From Tiliqua scincoides (taxonomy: Eukaryota > Chordata > Lepidosauria > Squamata > Scincidae): a stretch of 64,000 nucleotides of DNA. The stretch covers positions 1,790,767 through 1,854,766 of the forward strand of contig NC_089823.1 of the NCBI RefSeq assembly GCF_035046505.1. Direction: 5' to 3'. Positions 36,701 through 52,194 of this stretch are shown one piece after another; position 1 is the first letter of the stretch; every line of letters begins with the position of its first letter. The notes beneath the pieces are model-generated. The model had not been told where the DNA came from and searched no databases. It saw nothing but the letters and a program-made list of their open reading frames with translations. Position numbers and translations under genes: made by a program.

Positions 36701-37196
36701 TGTTGGCAACCTTCAGTCTCGAAAGACTCTGGTATCGCGCTCTGAAAGGTGGTTCTGGAACAGCGTCTAGTGTGGCTGAAAAGGCCAATCCGGGAGTGAC
36801 AATCCCTTCCACACCGGGAGCAAGTGCAGTCTGTCCCGGGTCTGTCTTCCTGGCTATGGGCCTTCCTTCTTTGCCTCTTAGCCTCAGCCTGTTGGCCAAG
36901 TGTCTCTTCAAACTGGGAAAGGCCATGCTGCACAGCTTGCCTCCAAGCAGGCCGTTCAGAGGCCAGGGTTTCCCACTTGTTGAGGTCCACTGCTAAGGCC
37001 TTCAGATCTCTCTTGCAGATGTCCTTGTATAGCAGCTGTGGTCTACCTGTAGGGCGCTTTCCTTGCACGAGTTCTCCATAAAGGAGATCCTTTGGGATCC
37101 GGCCATCATCCATTCTTACAACATGACCAAGCCAACGCAGGTGTCTCTGTTTCAACAGTGCGTACATGCTATGGATTCCAGCACATTCCAGGACTC
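36701..37196 (-). mobile_element. Finger-bearing LINE 3' fragment
   Basis: The minus strand codes without interruption from the GHVVRMDDGRIPKDLLYGEL block through the finger [20 protein letters not shown] to SFETEGCQ. The copy is truncated at SMYALLKQ upstream. Its long open frame (about 160 codons of LINE) suggests a fairly young insertion. Confidence 0.85.
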
Positions 37197-38280
37197 AGCT
37201 TAAAACCCCTGATTCATCCTAAACTTTGTTGCATGGTGTGGAGGGAGTGGATGATGAGAAACTTTTCTTCCTCTCTCCCAATCCTAGAAGCCCGGGTCAT
37301 TCACTGGAACTGATTAGTGGGACATATAGGATGGACAAAAGGAGGTGCTTCTTCACACAGCACATAACTGGAATTCATTGCCACAGGATGTGGTGATGGT
37401 CAGTAGTTTGGATGGCTTTAATGGGGTGTAGGCAGTGTTCCCTCTAAGAATTAGCAGTGCTGCACAGAGCCCTTGTGTGGTGTCTTACCAGCACTTGGCA
37501 ATGACATCATGTAATTACTGGCTTCCAGGTCAGCTTCGAGCTGTGCAGAGTTTGGTTGTGAGAGATAAGCGGCCATGCAGTTGTGCACCTTAGGGTGCCT
37601 GCCACAACTAGGTGAGAGCACCTGGTGACAGTTGCAATAGTCAACTCGCCTCACGTGGCCCCAGTGATGACAACATAACTGGGCGCTCTAGGGTTTGCAG
37701 AAGGGAGATGCTGCTTCAGCGGAGCTATGGTGGGATTTGATGAAGCCCATAGGCTGAAGAAGCCTGCAGGCTTTAACACTGGTCAGAAATGGAGCAGAGG
37801 GAGAAAGGCCAGAGAGTAAAGGAAGGTGGCACACTCAGGAGAGATCAAGACACAAGGGACCAAGAAGGTGAGGAGGGAGGCCCTGGTCTCTGAAGGCAGA
37901 AGAGGAAAAGGAGTCTCCTGTCCTCAACAGCAGGGGCTGGGGCTTGGCCTGCTTTGCGTTGCTCATGCTCCCTGGGGAAAGGCAGACCAGCCGGACCTCT
38001 AGCTCCCAGGACAAGGCGACCCCTTTAGTCTGGCACCTGCTGCCTCCCCAAAGGGCCCTTGCAGAGGTAAACCCTGGAACGCAGTTGCTGCAGTTCATCT
38101 GAGGGGCACTCTGCTGCCCACAGCCCCTCCTCTGAGGCTAGACCCACAGAGATCCAGGGTAAAGGATCCACTGGCCTGAAAGATCTGCCTTGTAGAGTCT
38201 TCATGTCTCTGCATCCCCTGACAGAAAGCAGAGTCCAGAGCGAAGCCAGAGGACACAGATGTGGGCTGGCACAAGACTGA

Positions 38281-38470
38281 GGGTGCAATCCTAACCCCTT
38301 AAGTTAGTGCTTTCCAGCACTGGCATAGCAGTGCCAATGAGACATGTGCTGCATCCTGCAGTTGGGTGTCGCTCATGGAGGCCTCCTCAAAGGAAGGGAA
38401 TGTTTCTTCCCTTACCTCAGAGCTGCATTGCCCTTATGTTGGTGCTGGAAAGTGGGTTAGGATTGTGCCC
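38281..38470. mobile_element. PIF/Harbinger-like MITE, 190 bp, TGA duplication
   Basis: The terminal inverted repeats are GGGTGCAATCCTAACC and GGTTAGGATTGTGCCC. Flanking TGA trinucleotides are identical (38278-38280 and 38471-38473). Confidence 0.75.
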
Positions 38471-38671
38471 TGACTGGAATAAAGCCAGCAGTTCAGGAAA
38501 CACCACCTCAGGGCGGGCAGCTCTATAAATCTTGAAGAATAAACAGCAGCTGCCGCACAGCCCACTGCCACCCATCAGCCTTTGTTCTGTCATCTCCCCA
38601 CCCCCAAGATACAAGTTCCCTGAGGGGCAGAGGTCACAGGGGAGTGGGCTTATTCAGAAAGGACAGGTCAA

Positions 38672-38847
38672 CAGGGTGACCAGATCCAGTGGAGAACAGA
38701 GTGCCTAGACCTTTAACCAGAAGAGGGCATTTTGTCAGGTGCAACTCAACACGGAAGGGTTTAAAAAGCTGCACCTGCCAAAATGCTGTTTCTATGCTCT
38801 GGTTAAAGGCATAGGCACTCTGTCTTCCATTGGATCTGGTCACCCTG
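38672..38847. mobile_element. Foldback hAT-like MITE, 176 bp, arms about 75 bp
   Basis: It begins CAGGGTGACCAGATCC and ends GGATCTGGTCACCCTG. The two halves are inverted copies (AGAGTGCCTA and TAGGCACTCT; CCTTTAACCAGA and CTGGTTAAAGG). The flanks CAGGTCAA and CAAGTCAA agree at 7 of 8 bases, fitting an 8-bp hAT target duplication. Confidence 0.8.
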
Positions 38848-40265
38848 CAAGTCAACCACTGACTACTCCTCATGATGACTGTGGTCTTCTGTGTCCAGCT
38901 CCACTGCCCCTGAGTCCCAGTACTAGATCTTTGCAGGGTCAACCCAGTGGTTGAGGATGCATTCCTCAGGGTTGCTTGGGAACAACTGGGAAAAGGACTG
39001 AGGGGTGGCATTCTTTGGGGCAGCCAAGAGGAAGTTTGCCACCATAAAGGTGGGGGGGGGGGTGCTCAGTTCTCTCGTTATAATCATCGACCAAAGGTTG
39101 TCCTGCTGATCTTTGGAACGGGCTCCTTGGTTCTGAGCCTACCAGCCCCACACACACCTGGCTCCTCTGGAAGGGAGGAGTTTTAGTCAGCCCTGATTTT
39201 TTCTTGCTCTTCTGCCACTCACCCAAAAGCTGACACAGCTGTGGATGAGGCCTGGCTCTTAAAGCTGCCCTGAGGTGGGGGGATTTTTTTGTGGATTTCT
39301 CCAGAAAGTAGTTGGTGGTGCAGTCAGGTAGGTTGTGTGGGAGCCATCCTGCTGGCACAGATTTGTTCAGTTGTCTCTGGTGCTGGCTTGAAGTGGGTTA
39401 ATTTAAAACCAGTTTAATACTTCTCCAGAAAGGGCTTTGGTGACTGTTGTATGTCAGAGGTGGGGTGGTTGGAGTGGTGAACTGGTGGGGGTGGGTTCAT
39501 CTCAAAAGGACACACAACTCTCACTGTCTTATGGCTCTGCGCTAGAGGGGTGAAAGAAGTCTTGATCAATCTGGGCTTTAATACAGGCAGGAGGGTGCTG
39601 GGAGCAGGTCAAAATACACCTTCTGTGCCTCTGTAGGGAGGATGGAGTGGTTTTGGAGGGAAGTACTACTTTGGGGGCAGTGTTCTCTGTGGGCAGGAGA
39701 AGTAAGGCTGAAGTTGGCTGAGTGGGGTGGTGTGCTTTGGTGGTGCCAGTTCTCCATAGAGGAGAGGCAGCACATGCAAGGAGAGTTCTTGGCGTGGAGA
39801 GATTAGCTCTTGCCCTGCTGAACTTGGTTGTCCTGTGCTGGTGAAGCAGCCCCTCCCCTTTGGTGTTTCCTCTTTCCCACCAGTGTAATAACTTCAGTGC
39901 ATGTTTAGTGCTTTTTGGACAGGCAGAGCACAATGGTCTGAAGATGGCTGCATCTCTTCCCCCAGGCCATTTCTCCTTATAGTTTTATATGTACTTGAAA
40001 ACAATATTTCAGGGTTCAGTGGGATTTAGTGCCTAGATTCTAAACATTCCTTGGAAGGCAGGCTTTTGAGCTTGTACAGACTTAGTAAATCTAGAGCCAA
40101 AATCCTAACTTGGTTCTCTGGTGCTGTGTTGGCTCTCTCCCCAACTGCTTTGCTTCCACCTTAACGAGGCTGCCTCTTGGAGTTCGACTGCCAGGGCCCT
40201 CCTTTCCTTCCCTGCTGACTAAACAGCCTGGATATTGGAGAGGTTTTGGCTTGTACAAGCTATAC

Positions 40266-40525
40266 AACTTAGTGGTCTTATCCCTGCTAACTGGTAAGAG
40301 GCACTTTTTCAAGTGGGTGCTCCTCTTTTATTTAGTAGGGGGAGAGTAACTGGCCCACCTCACCCCAGCAGTGTCTTTTTGAGTGGCTGTCTGCTGGTGT
40401 TGCATCTTTTAGATTGTGAGCCCTTTGGGGACAGGGAGCCATTAGTTGTTTGGTTTTTTCTCTGTAAACCACTCTGATAACTGTTCATTGAAAAGTGGTA
40501 TATAAATACTGTTAATAATAATACT
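40266..40525 (+). mobile_element. L2-type LINE 3' tail
   Basis: TTTTAGATTGTGAGCCCTTT and GGTATATAAATACTGTTAAT with an AAT-rich end are the conserved L2/MIR-type 3' core and tail. Copies of the same sequence lie at 44028, 44770 and 62650. Confidence 0.7.
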
Positions 40526-42920
40526 AAATGTAAGAAAAGAATCTGTGTATGATAGGGAAATGTTTGCACTTGCCCCACCCACACTCCAAGAACAATGGAA
40601 ACCCAGCAGAGGTTCCCTTGGGGACATGTCCTAAACCTGTGGAGTGTGTGCTGCATTACTGCAGAGTGATTTGGCTACAAGGGCCTCATGAAGGGCTCTT
40701 GTGACCCACTATCGGCAGCCCAGGCTCCCTGTTTACTTTTTGCATAGAAGTGCATGGCTGCTGTTCACTTGGGTGGGGAAAGTCAAGTTCTCCAAGGGGG
40801 CAGTGTTGCGACTACCTGCCTGGCATTAGTGGTCTGAGCCACTAGTGGGTGGGGTGTGTGTGTAAGTCTCTGGGTACTCCATCCCTCATGAATTTTGCAT
40901 TATGGAGGCAACAACAACCAACATTTTCTTAGAAAACAATGAATGGTTGTTTAATTCACTTGTGGTAACACTAGTGGAGCTATGGTCAATGTCATGGCAC
41001 TGAAGGTGGTGGCTGCTGGGATCCCCGCTGAAAGGCAGGCTTTTGAGTGTGACAAGAGTGACAGTGTGGTACATGCAATATACCCCTAAAAGTAGTGGTG
41101 TGAACTTGACTCCTGGTTGTGGTGAGCTCTGCACTGCATGGCTTTGTCTGATCAACATGTTGGGTGATTAATGGAGAACTGGGGAATTTGGGGGCAGTTG
41201 ATCTCTTTGGGACCCCCAGTGCATGATGAGCAGTCGCACTGTCTGCCTTGAGGCCTGCTTCTTGCTTTGCAAGTCTCCAGTATGTGTGTTCATTCAGAGG
41301 AAATACTGAAACAAATGAAGTGATAAGATGGCATATGAATGTAGAACTCAAAGAGCTGCCTGATGAATACCCTCTTTCCTCAAGCAGTGGCTTCTTGCAG
41401 TTTTGTCTCCAGCCTTGGAACACTCAAGTAGCTGATCTTTCTACTGGAACTCTACTGGATCATATCTTGGGCTTTCTGCACACCTAGAAATCTTCTTGAT
41501 GGACTGTCCATATTGAGTCCTGCTTTCGACAAGTCCTGCTTTCAGTTTTAAAAACACAAGTGAGCTCCAGGTGTGACTACAGTATAACTGGGCAGGCACA
41601 CGAAACCCCTGATACCAAACCTTCCTTGGCTCCCACAGGCACAGTATACAGGAACATTTGCTTGGATTGGGCAAAAGACTGACATGGCATCATGTTGCCT
41701 GCAACAGTTAAGCTGACCAGTTATTTTACGGATGCCTCTCTAAGTGTTTGTGCTGTGTTGGCTGCTTCCCAGGCATTTTGGCGCAGCAGTTTATTTAGTG
41801 GACCAGGTGCCTGTATGTGAATCTTCCATTTGAATTCCTTGAGCTCCTGAGTGGGTGCTGTTTGGACCCAGTAAGTTGCAATACATTCCAGAACCTCATC
41901 CCTTATTGCACCTGACTCCTCAGAGAAGGTGGGTAGCCATGTGCTCAGTGATGGCTGAGTTTGAAAGAGACTCACTCCCTTGTGGTCCTAGCAGCACGTC
42001 TGACTGGGTTGTAAGGCTGCAGGAGTTGACTGGAGTGGGGACAGGAGGCCTGGTCTAGAGGGTAGAGCCTCCGTTAGCCTGAAGATAGCATGAAGAGCTG
42101 GAAGGTCGCCAGTTCACAGCTCTGGGAATGGCAAGACCTGGAAGCAGCTGACAAGCTGAGTTATTCCACCTGCTCTTTGGTGTGAGCAAAGCGTCTTGGC
42201 TGCCCTTCATGTGAGAGATGGAGCTGCTTGTCAGCCTGCATGGGAGGCAACTGGAGGCCAGAAGTGATACCAGATCAGAAAGATGCATCTGCAATGTGTG
42301 GTTCTTGCAAGATAGAACCTTTCTATGATTGTAAAAATCCCCTCGGGGATTTAGAAATGCCTGCCTATATAAACCGCCTTGAATAAAGTCGGAGGAGTAA
42401 TCCGATAACCAGAAAGGTGGTATATAAATACCCAGTTATTTATTAAACCCTTCTGCAGGCAACACACACACACACAGATTCCTCTTCAGAGCTGTGATTT
42501 CAGTCCTTGTTGACCAGCTCAACCTAACATGAAGAGCGCAGTGAGTGGATTCTTGTGGGAAATAGTAGCTGTTACAAAATGCACTTCTTGGGACATGCAT
42601 AGTGTATGTGTGGGGGACAACGACCCTGCAGAGTGTGCAGATTGAGTGCACTGGCCAGGGACATAAGGGGGAAGGTGCAGCAACGCAACTTCATTGTGGG
42701 CAATACAATAGTGGGGAGGGGGAATAAAAAAGCAAGGCAGTTGGAAGATGAGCTGGCGTGTTAATTAAATGTAACTTTAATTCATGTGATCCACTGGGGC
42801 TTTGTCTTGTGTCCTGTGTTTTTAAATTTCCTAGCCACCTTGATTGCTCTTGCTGTGAGAAAGGCAGGACAGACATTCTTTAGATAAGGTGGAGAGGATT
42901 TGGTCTCTGTTGCTCCAGAG

Positions 42921-43238
42921 CATGGGTCTCCAAACCCCAGCCCGGGGGCCAGATGCGACCCACGGCCAGCCTCAATCTGGCCTGTGGCCAGTCTCTTGTC
43001 CCCTGAAAGCTTCTGGCCCACCTGGCCGAACTTGACTGGAACTGTGCTCTGGTTGTATTTGGAGGGTGTTCTAAGGGCCAGACAGTTTGAATGAATGAGC
43101 CCATTCATTCATTTATTCACTCATCTAAGTTCCATCCCTAATTTATTTATATAAATTTTATATTTAAATAATTTTTCCGGCCTTCAACAGCATGCCAGAT
43201 ATTTGACGCGGCCCTCTGGCCAAAATTTGGAGACCCTG
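42921..43238. mobile_element. hAT-type non-autonomous transposon, 318 bp
   Basis: This is the same family as 1490-1806. The ends CATGGGTCTCCAAACC and TTTGGAGACCCTG are flanked by a perfect 8-bp duplication CTCCAGAG (42913-42920 and 43239-43246). Confidence 0.85.
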
Positions 43239-43254
43239 CTCCAGAGGGTAGGAC

Positions 43255-43778
43255 CAGTGGTGTAGTTAGTGGGGGGGGGGCAACCTGGGTGACACCCTAG
43301 GGGTGTGTGTGACACCACTAGTGGCCAAAATTGTGGAAATCTTGGTTTTTATGAATAAGGTCATTTCATGTAATGTGTAACTTGCAGGATGTAATGAGAA
43401 GTGGGTTGAACTATCTGTGTTCTATCAAAAATTGAAGCTAGGTAAACAGAAGATGAAAACACAACTGCCTTATATAACAAAAAATCAATTTCTTTAACTC
43501 AGAATTGACCAATTAGACTGTTCTGAGAGCCAATGAACTGTTTTGACACAGCAGGGAACCAGTAAGGTATTGGTATGAGTCAGCTTTCATTTCCATATGT
43601 CAGAGCTAATACTAGAACTCTTATTCAGTTGTGTGTGTCATCAAGTTGAAAGCTAATTTTTTGTTGGTTGCTGATTTTTGGGGTGACCTTTACTGTTGTA
43701 TGGTAAGTCAGATAAAGTTAATAGGGGTGACACCATGAGTAATGACACTGAATGACACCAGTCCTAGTGATGCCACTG
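43255..43778. mobile_element. hAT-like element with CAGTGGTGTAG ends
   Basis: The left end CAGTGGTGTAGTTAG and right end CTAGTGATGCCACTG are inverted repeats. The interior (GTTCTATCAAAA, TTCTGAGAGCCAATGA, ATGAGTCAGCTTTCATTTCC) matches 62259-63055. No clear target duplication remains. It lies only about 16 bp from the previous hAT. Confidence 0.65.
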
Positions 43779-44027
43779 GTGGAAAGTTTGGGTGTCACTG
43801 GCTTAGATGACTTTTAAAGTGAATTCTAACAATTCATGGTGGACTACAGTCTGTCAGTGGTTACTAACCACGATGGCTGCATGGAACCTCCAGATGCAGG
43901 GGCAGTATGTCACTGAGTACTTTGTGCAGGGGGGGGGGCACTGACTTCCATCCCTGCTTGTAGGGAAATGTTCACTGTGTTTTATGGCCATTATTATTTC
44001 ATGTAATGATGATTACTGAAAATTATT

Positions 44028-44275
44028 AACAGTATTTATATACCGCTTTTCAACAAAAAGTTCACAAAGCGGTTTACAGAGAAAAATCAAATAACTAAAT
44101 GGCTCCCTGTCCCAAAAGGGCTCACAATCTAAAAAGATGCAAATGAATACCAGCAGACAGCCTCTAGAACAGACAGTGCTGGGGTGAGTTGGGCCAGTTA
44201 CTCTCCCCCTGCTAAAAAAGGAGCACCCACTTGAAAAAGTGCCATTTACCCAATTAGCAGGGAAAATGTGTTTTA
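44028..44275 (-). mobile_element. L2-type LINE 3' tail, reverse
   Basis: This is the reverse complement of the 40266-40525 tail (ACCGCTTTTCAACAAAAAG, GGTTTACAGAGAAAAATC, GGGCTCACAATCTAAAA). Confidence 0.7.
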
Positions 44276-44707
44276 TGTGGGGGGGGGCGGGGTAAGGGTG
44301 GGAATGGTGTCAACTGACCTAGCTACACCTCTGACTGGGCCATATGGGTTTCAGTCACAACAAAGGAGACTTTTCCTTGCATTAGCAAGAACTTGGTGGC
44401 AAAACTGTTCAGTGGTGGCATGATCTGCCTTGGTAAATGGTTCACCATTGGACAGGTGCCCAGTCTCTGCTGAAAGACCTCCACTGGATAATGTAACAGT
44501 AGATAGCCTGCATTGGTAGGGAGCTAGGCACGGTCTTCTGGGTCCTTGCTGATGCTAATTCTGTGCATACAGCAATAGAAAGGCAGACCAGTCATGGAGG
44601 AAGGATACGAGGGCCCAGTGACCTGGGTTTTTTTATCTTACATGGGACTTCTGTGGGTCAAGTTCATCAGGGACCCTCTTTGTGGCTGATGGCCCTTGAT
44701 TGTCCAC

Positions 44708-44743
44708 CCCTGGCCTTTTATTATTATTATTAATATTATTAAT

Positions 44744-44779
<36 letters not shown>

Positions 44780-44860
44780 CAGTATTTATATACCGCTTTT
44801 CAACAAAAGTTCCCAAAGCGGTTTACAGAGAAAAATCAAATAACTCATGGCTCTAACATG
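44708..44860 (-). mobile_element. L2-type tail with (TAA)n microsatellite
   Basis: A TTA/TAA triplet run (about 44716-44778) abuts ACAGTATTTATATACCGC and GCGGTTTACAGAGAAAAATC. This is the same tail family with its expanded A-rich end. Confidence 0.7.
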
Positions 44861-45160
44861 AGTGCTTTTAATAGGTGTGGAAAGGAACTCCTAGCTAGCT
44901 CTGGAGGCTGCTGGCTCAAGTAACCTGGGCTCTGTGCCATGGAATTGGTGAGGACAGGGTAGCTAGGCTTGCTATCATTTGTGTCTCTAAGCACTTTGTT
45001 CACACTCATCCTGGGAGCCTCCCTGCTTAGGACTTTGCTTCGCAGGTGCAAATATGCTGTGCAAGCAAGTACAATGTCTTCTCCTGAATCTGCCAGCTGT
45101 CCTGGGGTTGTGAATTGCTCTGACAAGCCAAAGCTATGCTACTCAAGGTTCCCTGCCTTA

Positions 45161-48100
45161 GGGCCCAGTCCTATCCAACTTTCCAGTGCCAATGCAGCCT
45201 TGCCAACAGGGTGTGCGCTGTATCCTGTGGTGGTGGGGAAGTCATGGAGGACTCCTCAAGATAAGGGGATGTTTGTTTCCTTGGGACTGCATTGGCACAG
45301 GACATAAGAACAGCCCCACTGGATCAGGCCATAGGCCCATCCAGTCCAGCTTCCTGTGTCTCACAGTGGCCCACCAAGAGCCCCAGGGAGCACACCTGAT
45401 AACAAGAGACCTCATTCTGGTGCCCTCCCTTGCATTGGCATTCTGACATAGCCCATTTCTAAAATCAGGAGGTTGCACATACACATCATGGCTTGTAACC
45501 TGTAATGGATTTTTCCTCCAGAAACTTGTCCAATCCCCTTTTAAAGGCGTCCACCACCACCCCAAGATCTCTTTCCTGAACTGTCACAGGCAGCTCAGAA
45601 CCCATCAGCCTATATGTGAAGTTTTGATTTTTTGCCCCAATGTGCATGACTTTACACTTACTGACATTGAAGCACATCTGCCATTTTGCTGCCTATTCTG
45701 CCAGTCTGGAGAGATCCTTCTGGAGCTCCTCACAATCACTTCTGGTCTTCACCACTTGGAAAAGTTTGGTGTCATCTGCAAACTTAGTCACCTCACTGCT
45801 CAATCCTGTCTTCAGGTTGTTTATGAAGAGGTTGAAAAGCACCGGTCCCAGGACAGATCCTTGGGGCACACTGCTTTTCACGTCTCTCCATTGTGAAAAT
45901 TGCCCATTGACACCCACTCTCTGTTTCCTGGTCTTCAACCAGTTCTCAATCCATGAGAGGACCTGTCCTCTAATTCCCTGACTGCGGAGTTTTTTCAGTA
46001 GCCTTTGGTGAGGGACCGTGTCGAACGCCTTCTGAAAGTCCAGATATATAATGTCTACGGGTTCTCCTGCATCCACATGCCTGTTGACCTTTTCAAAGAA
46101 TTCTATAAGGTTCATGAGGCATGACTTACCCTTACAGAAGCCATGCGGTTCTCCCTCAGCAAGGCCTGTTCATCTATGTGTTTTGAGATCCTATCTTTGA
46201 TGAGGCATTCCACCATCTTACCCGGTATAGATATTAGGCTGACCAGCCTATAGTTTCCTGGGTCTCCCCCCTTTCCCTTTTTAAAAATAGGCGTGACATT
46301 TGCTATCCTCCAATCTTCTGGCACCATGGCCGTTTTGAGGGACAAGTTGCATACCTTAGTCAAGAGATCTGCAACTTCATTTTTCAATTCCTTAATAACT
46401 CTTGGGTGGATGCCATCAGGGCCCGGTGACTTATTGATCTTTAATTTATCAATGAGGTCTGAAACATCTTCTCTTTTAACCTGTATCTAACTTAATTCCT
46501 CGGTCAGGAGGGGCCGTTCGGGCAGCAGTATCTGCCCGAGGTCTTCTGCCGTGAAGACAGATGCAAAGAACTCATTTAATTTCTCTGCCATCTCTAAGTC
46601 TCCTATCTCCCTTTCCCTCCCTCACCATCCAGAGGGCCAACCGCTTCTCTGGCGGTTTCCCTGCTTCTAACATATTTGAAGAATATTTTCAAATATTCTT
46701 TTATTATTCCCCTTAATGTTGCTGGCCATGAGTTCCTCATAGTCTTGCTTGGCCTCCAGTATCACCTTCTTACATTTCTTTTGCCACAGTTTATGTTCCT
46801 TTTTATTAGGGAAAGACTTCCATTTATGGAAGGAAGCTTCCTTGCCCTTCACAGCCTCTCTAACTTGGCTGGTTAGCCATGCGGGCACCCTCCTGGATTT
46901 AGTGGAACCCTTCTTTCTTTGTGGTATACATCTCTGCTGGGCCTCTGTTACTGTTGTTTTAAGCAGCCTCCATGCACTCTGGAGTGATTGGACTCTTTTT
47001 ACCTTCCCTTTCGACCTCCTTCTAACCAGCCTCCTCATTTGAGGGAAGTCGGCCCGTCGGAAGTCAAGGGTTTTTGTTAGAGATTTGCCCGATATTCTTC
47101 CCCTGACGTGCACGTCAAAACGGATCGCAGCATAATCAGTGTTCCCCAACAGCTCCATAACATTGACATCTCTAACCAGGTCCTGTGTACCGCACAATAT
47201 TAAATCCAGAGTCACCTGTCCTCTGGTGGGCTCCATGACTAGCTGCTCTAAGGCACAGTCATTTAGCACGTCAAGGAATCCGGTCTCCTTTTCGTGACCA
47301 GACCCAGTCAATATGAGGATAATTGAAGTCCCCCATGATTACAACCCTGTCCCTCCTTGTCACTTCCCTGATCTGTTTCCTCATTTCAAGGTCCCCTTCA
47401 GATTTCTGGTCTGGAGGACAATAGTACGCCCCCAGTATTACATCGCTGCACAAGCCTGGTAATTTAACCCACAGAGATTCTACGGTGGAGTCAGACCCGC
47501 CTTCATTATCTACTTTGCTGGATTCTATACCTTCCTTAACATAAAGGGCCACCCCACCTCCAACACGCCCCTGCCTGTCCCTCCTGTAGAGTTTATAGCC
47601 CGGGATTGCGGTATCCCACTGATTCTCCACATTCCACCAGGTTTCCGTTATGCCCACTATGTCAATGTTTTCCCTAGTCACCAGACATTCCAGTTCTCCC
47701 ATCTTTGCTTGGAGACTTCAGGCATTTGCATAAAAGCATTTGTACATGGAATGCCCCAGGATGGGCTGCTTATTCGCTCCTTTGTCTCTGCATCCTCTCA
47801 CTGTGCCAAACCGTCTATCACATCCCATCATGCTACCGTTCCCAATTTCTTCTCCTACTCTGCGTTTGCCTTCTTGTTCTCTAACCTCCCCATCCTCATC
47901 CCATAGGGATGAGGAGTCCCGAACCGGATGCCTCTCGGCTCCTGTTGGCCTTCCCCCAGGGATCAGTTTAAAAGCTGCTCTGCCACCTTTTTAATGTTAT
48001 GCGCCAGCAGTCTGGTTCCATTCTGGTTCAAGTGAAGTCCGTCCCTCTTGTACAGGCCCCGCTTGTCCCAAAATGTTCCCCAGTGCCTAATGAATCTAAA

Positions 48101-48373
48101 CCCCTCTTCCCTACACCACTGTCTCATCCACGCATTGAGACCCCTGATCTCCGCCTGCCTAGCTGGCCCTGCGCTTGGAACAGGTAGCACTTCAGAGAAC
48201 GCTACCTTTGAGGTCCTGACTTTCAGCTTCCTACCTAAAAGCCTAAATTTGGCCTCCAGGACCTCCTGGCTACACTTGCCCACGTCGTTGGTGCCGACAT
48301 GCATCACAACCGCTACCTCCTCCCCAGCACTGTCTACCAGCCTTATCCTGGAAATTTGGTTAGGATTGGGCCC
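45161..48373. mobile_element. PIF/Harbinger-like MITE split by a CR1 LINE
   Basis: The left part 45161-45300 starts GGGCCCAGTCCTATCC. The right part (about 48346-48373) ends GGTTAGGATTGGGCCC. The 3-bp flanks are TTA and TAA. The body matches the intact MITE at 38281-38470. The intervening 3 kb is the CR1 copy, so the MITE is older than the CR1 insertion. Confidence 0.75.
45302..48345 (-). mobile_element. CR1 LINE, about 3 kb, ORF1 esterase end through 3' terminus
   Basis: The minus strand codes, in order, for the C-terminal part of the ORF1 SGNH-type esterase domain (MMHVGTNDVG and the DGLHLN block, 48307-47963), the endonuclease (VGITETWW, VIMGDFNYPHIDW, 47702-47271) and a linker with SLQSAWRLLKTTV. 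The reverse transcriptase follows (LDFQKAFDTVPHQRLLKKL, SSVPQGSVLGPVLFNLFINN, KFADDTKL), then the C-terminal VSKCKVMHIGAKNQNFTYR. The catalytic FADD is present. Frame changes separate the segments, and the C-terminal end jumps from RDLGVVVDAF into 3' UTR sequence, an internal deletion. The copy is inactive but the most complete LINE in the window. Confidence 0.88.
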
Positions 48374-48529
48374 TAAGTCCTGAAGTGAAAGAGGCAGCCC
48401 TGGCCTGGGTTGTGGTCTTCTGGCAGGCAGCTAGCACCACACGCACATGCATGCCAGTGTTGCACAGAACAGAAGTGTAGGGCAGCACATTCCTCAATTC
48501 CTGCATTTCCCCCCTCTGTCTGCAGGGAG

Positions 48530-52097
<3,568 letters not shown>

Positions 52098-52188
52098 ACT
52101 TGGAGCAGAAAGTGCCTCGTTGTCAAAAGTCTTGTGAAGGTTCCTGTTATTTTTGTCAAGGTGGGAATGTCTACTGGAGGCTCCAGGA

Positions 52189-52194
52189 ATTAAA
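52189..52194 (+). promoter_or_regulatory. FOLR1: FOLR poly(A) signal ATTAAA
   Basis: The common variant ATTAAA lies 92 nt after the folate receptor stop codon. Confidence 0.6.

Larger units (their letters stand above)
35131..48500. other. 13-kb gene-free, repeat-rich interval between ANAPC15 and FOLR
   Basis: No conserved exon was recognised. It holds the LINE, CR1, hAT-like, MITE and L2-tail copies listed separately. Open frames such as the 134-codon minus-strand one at 39529-39933 show no known domain and no splice partners. Confidence 0.5.

Noticed and set aside
39529-39933. 134-codon minus-strand frame that might be a processed pseudogene
   Set aside because: No recognisable domain, no poly(A) tail or flanking duplication, and composition like the surrounding spacer.
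45486-48307. Reverse transcriptase, endonuclease and esterase frames as host genes
   Set aside because: They are consecutive parts of one CR1 LINE on the minus strand.
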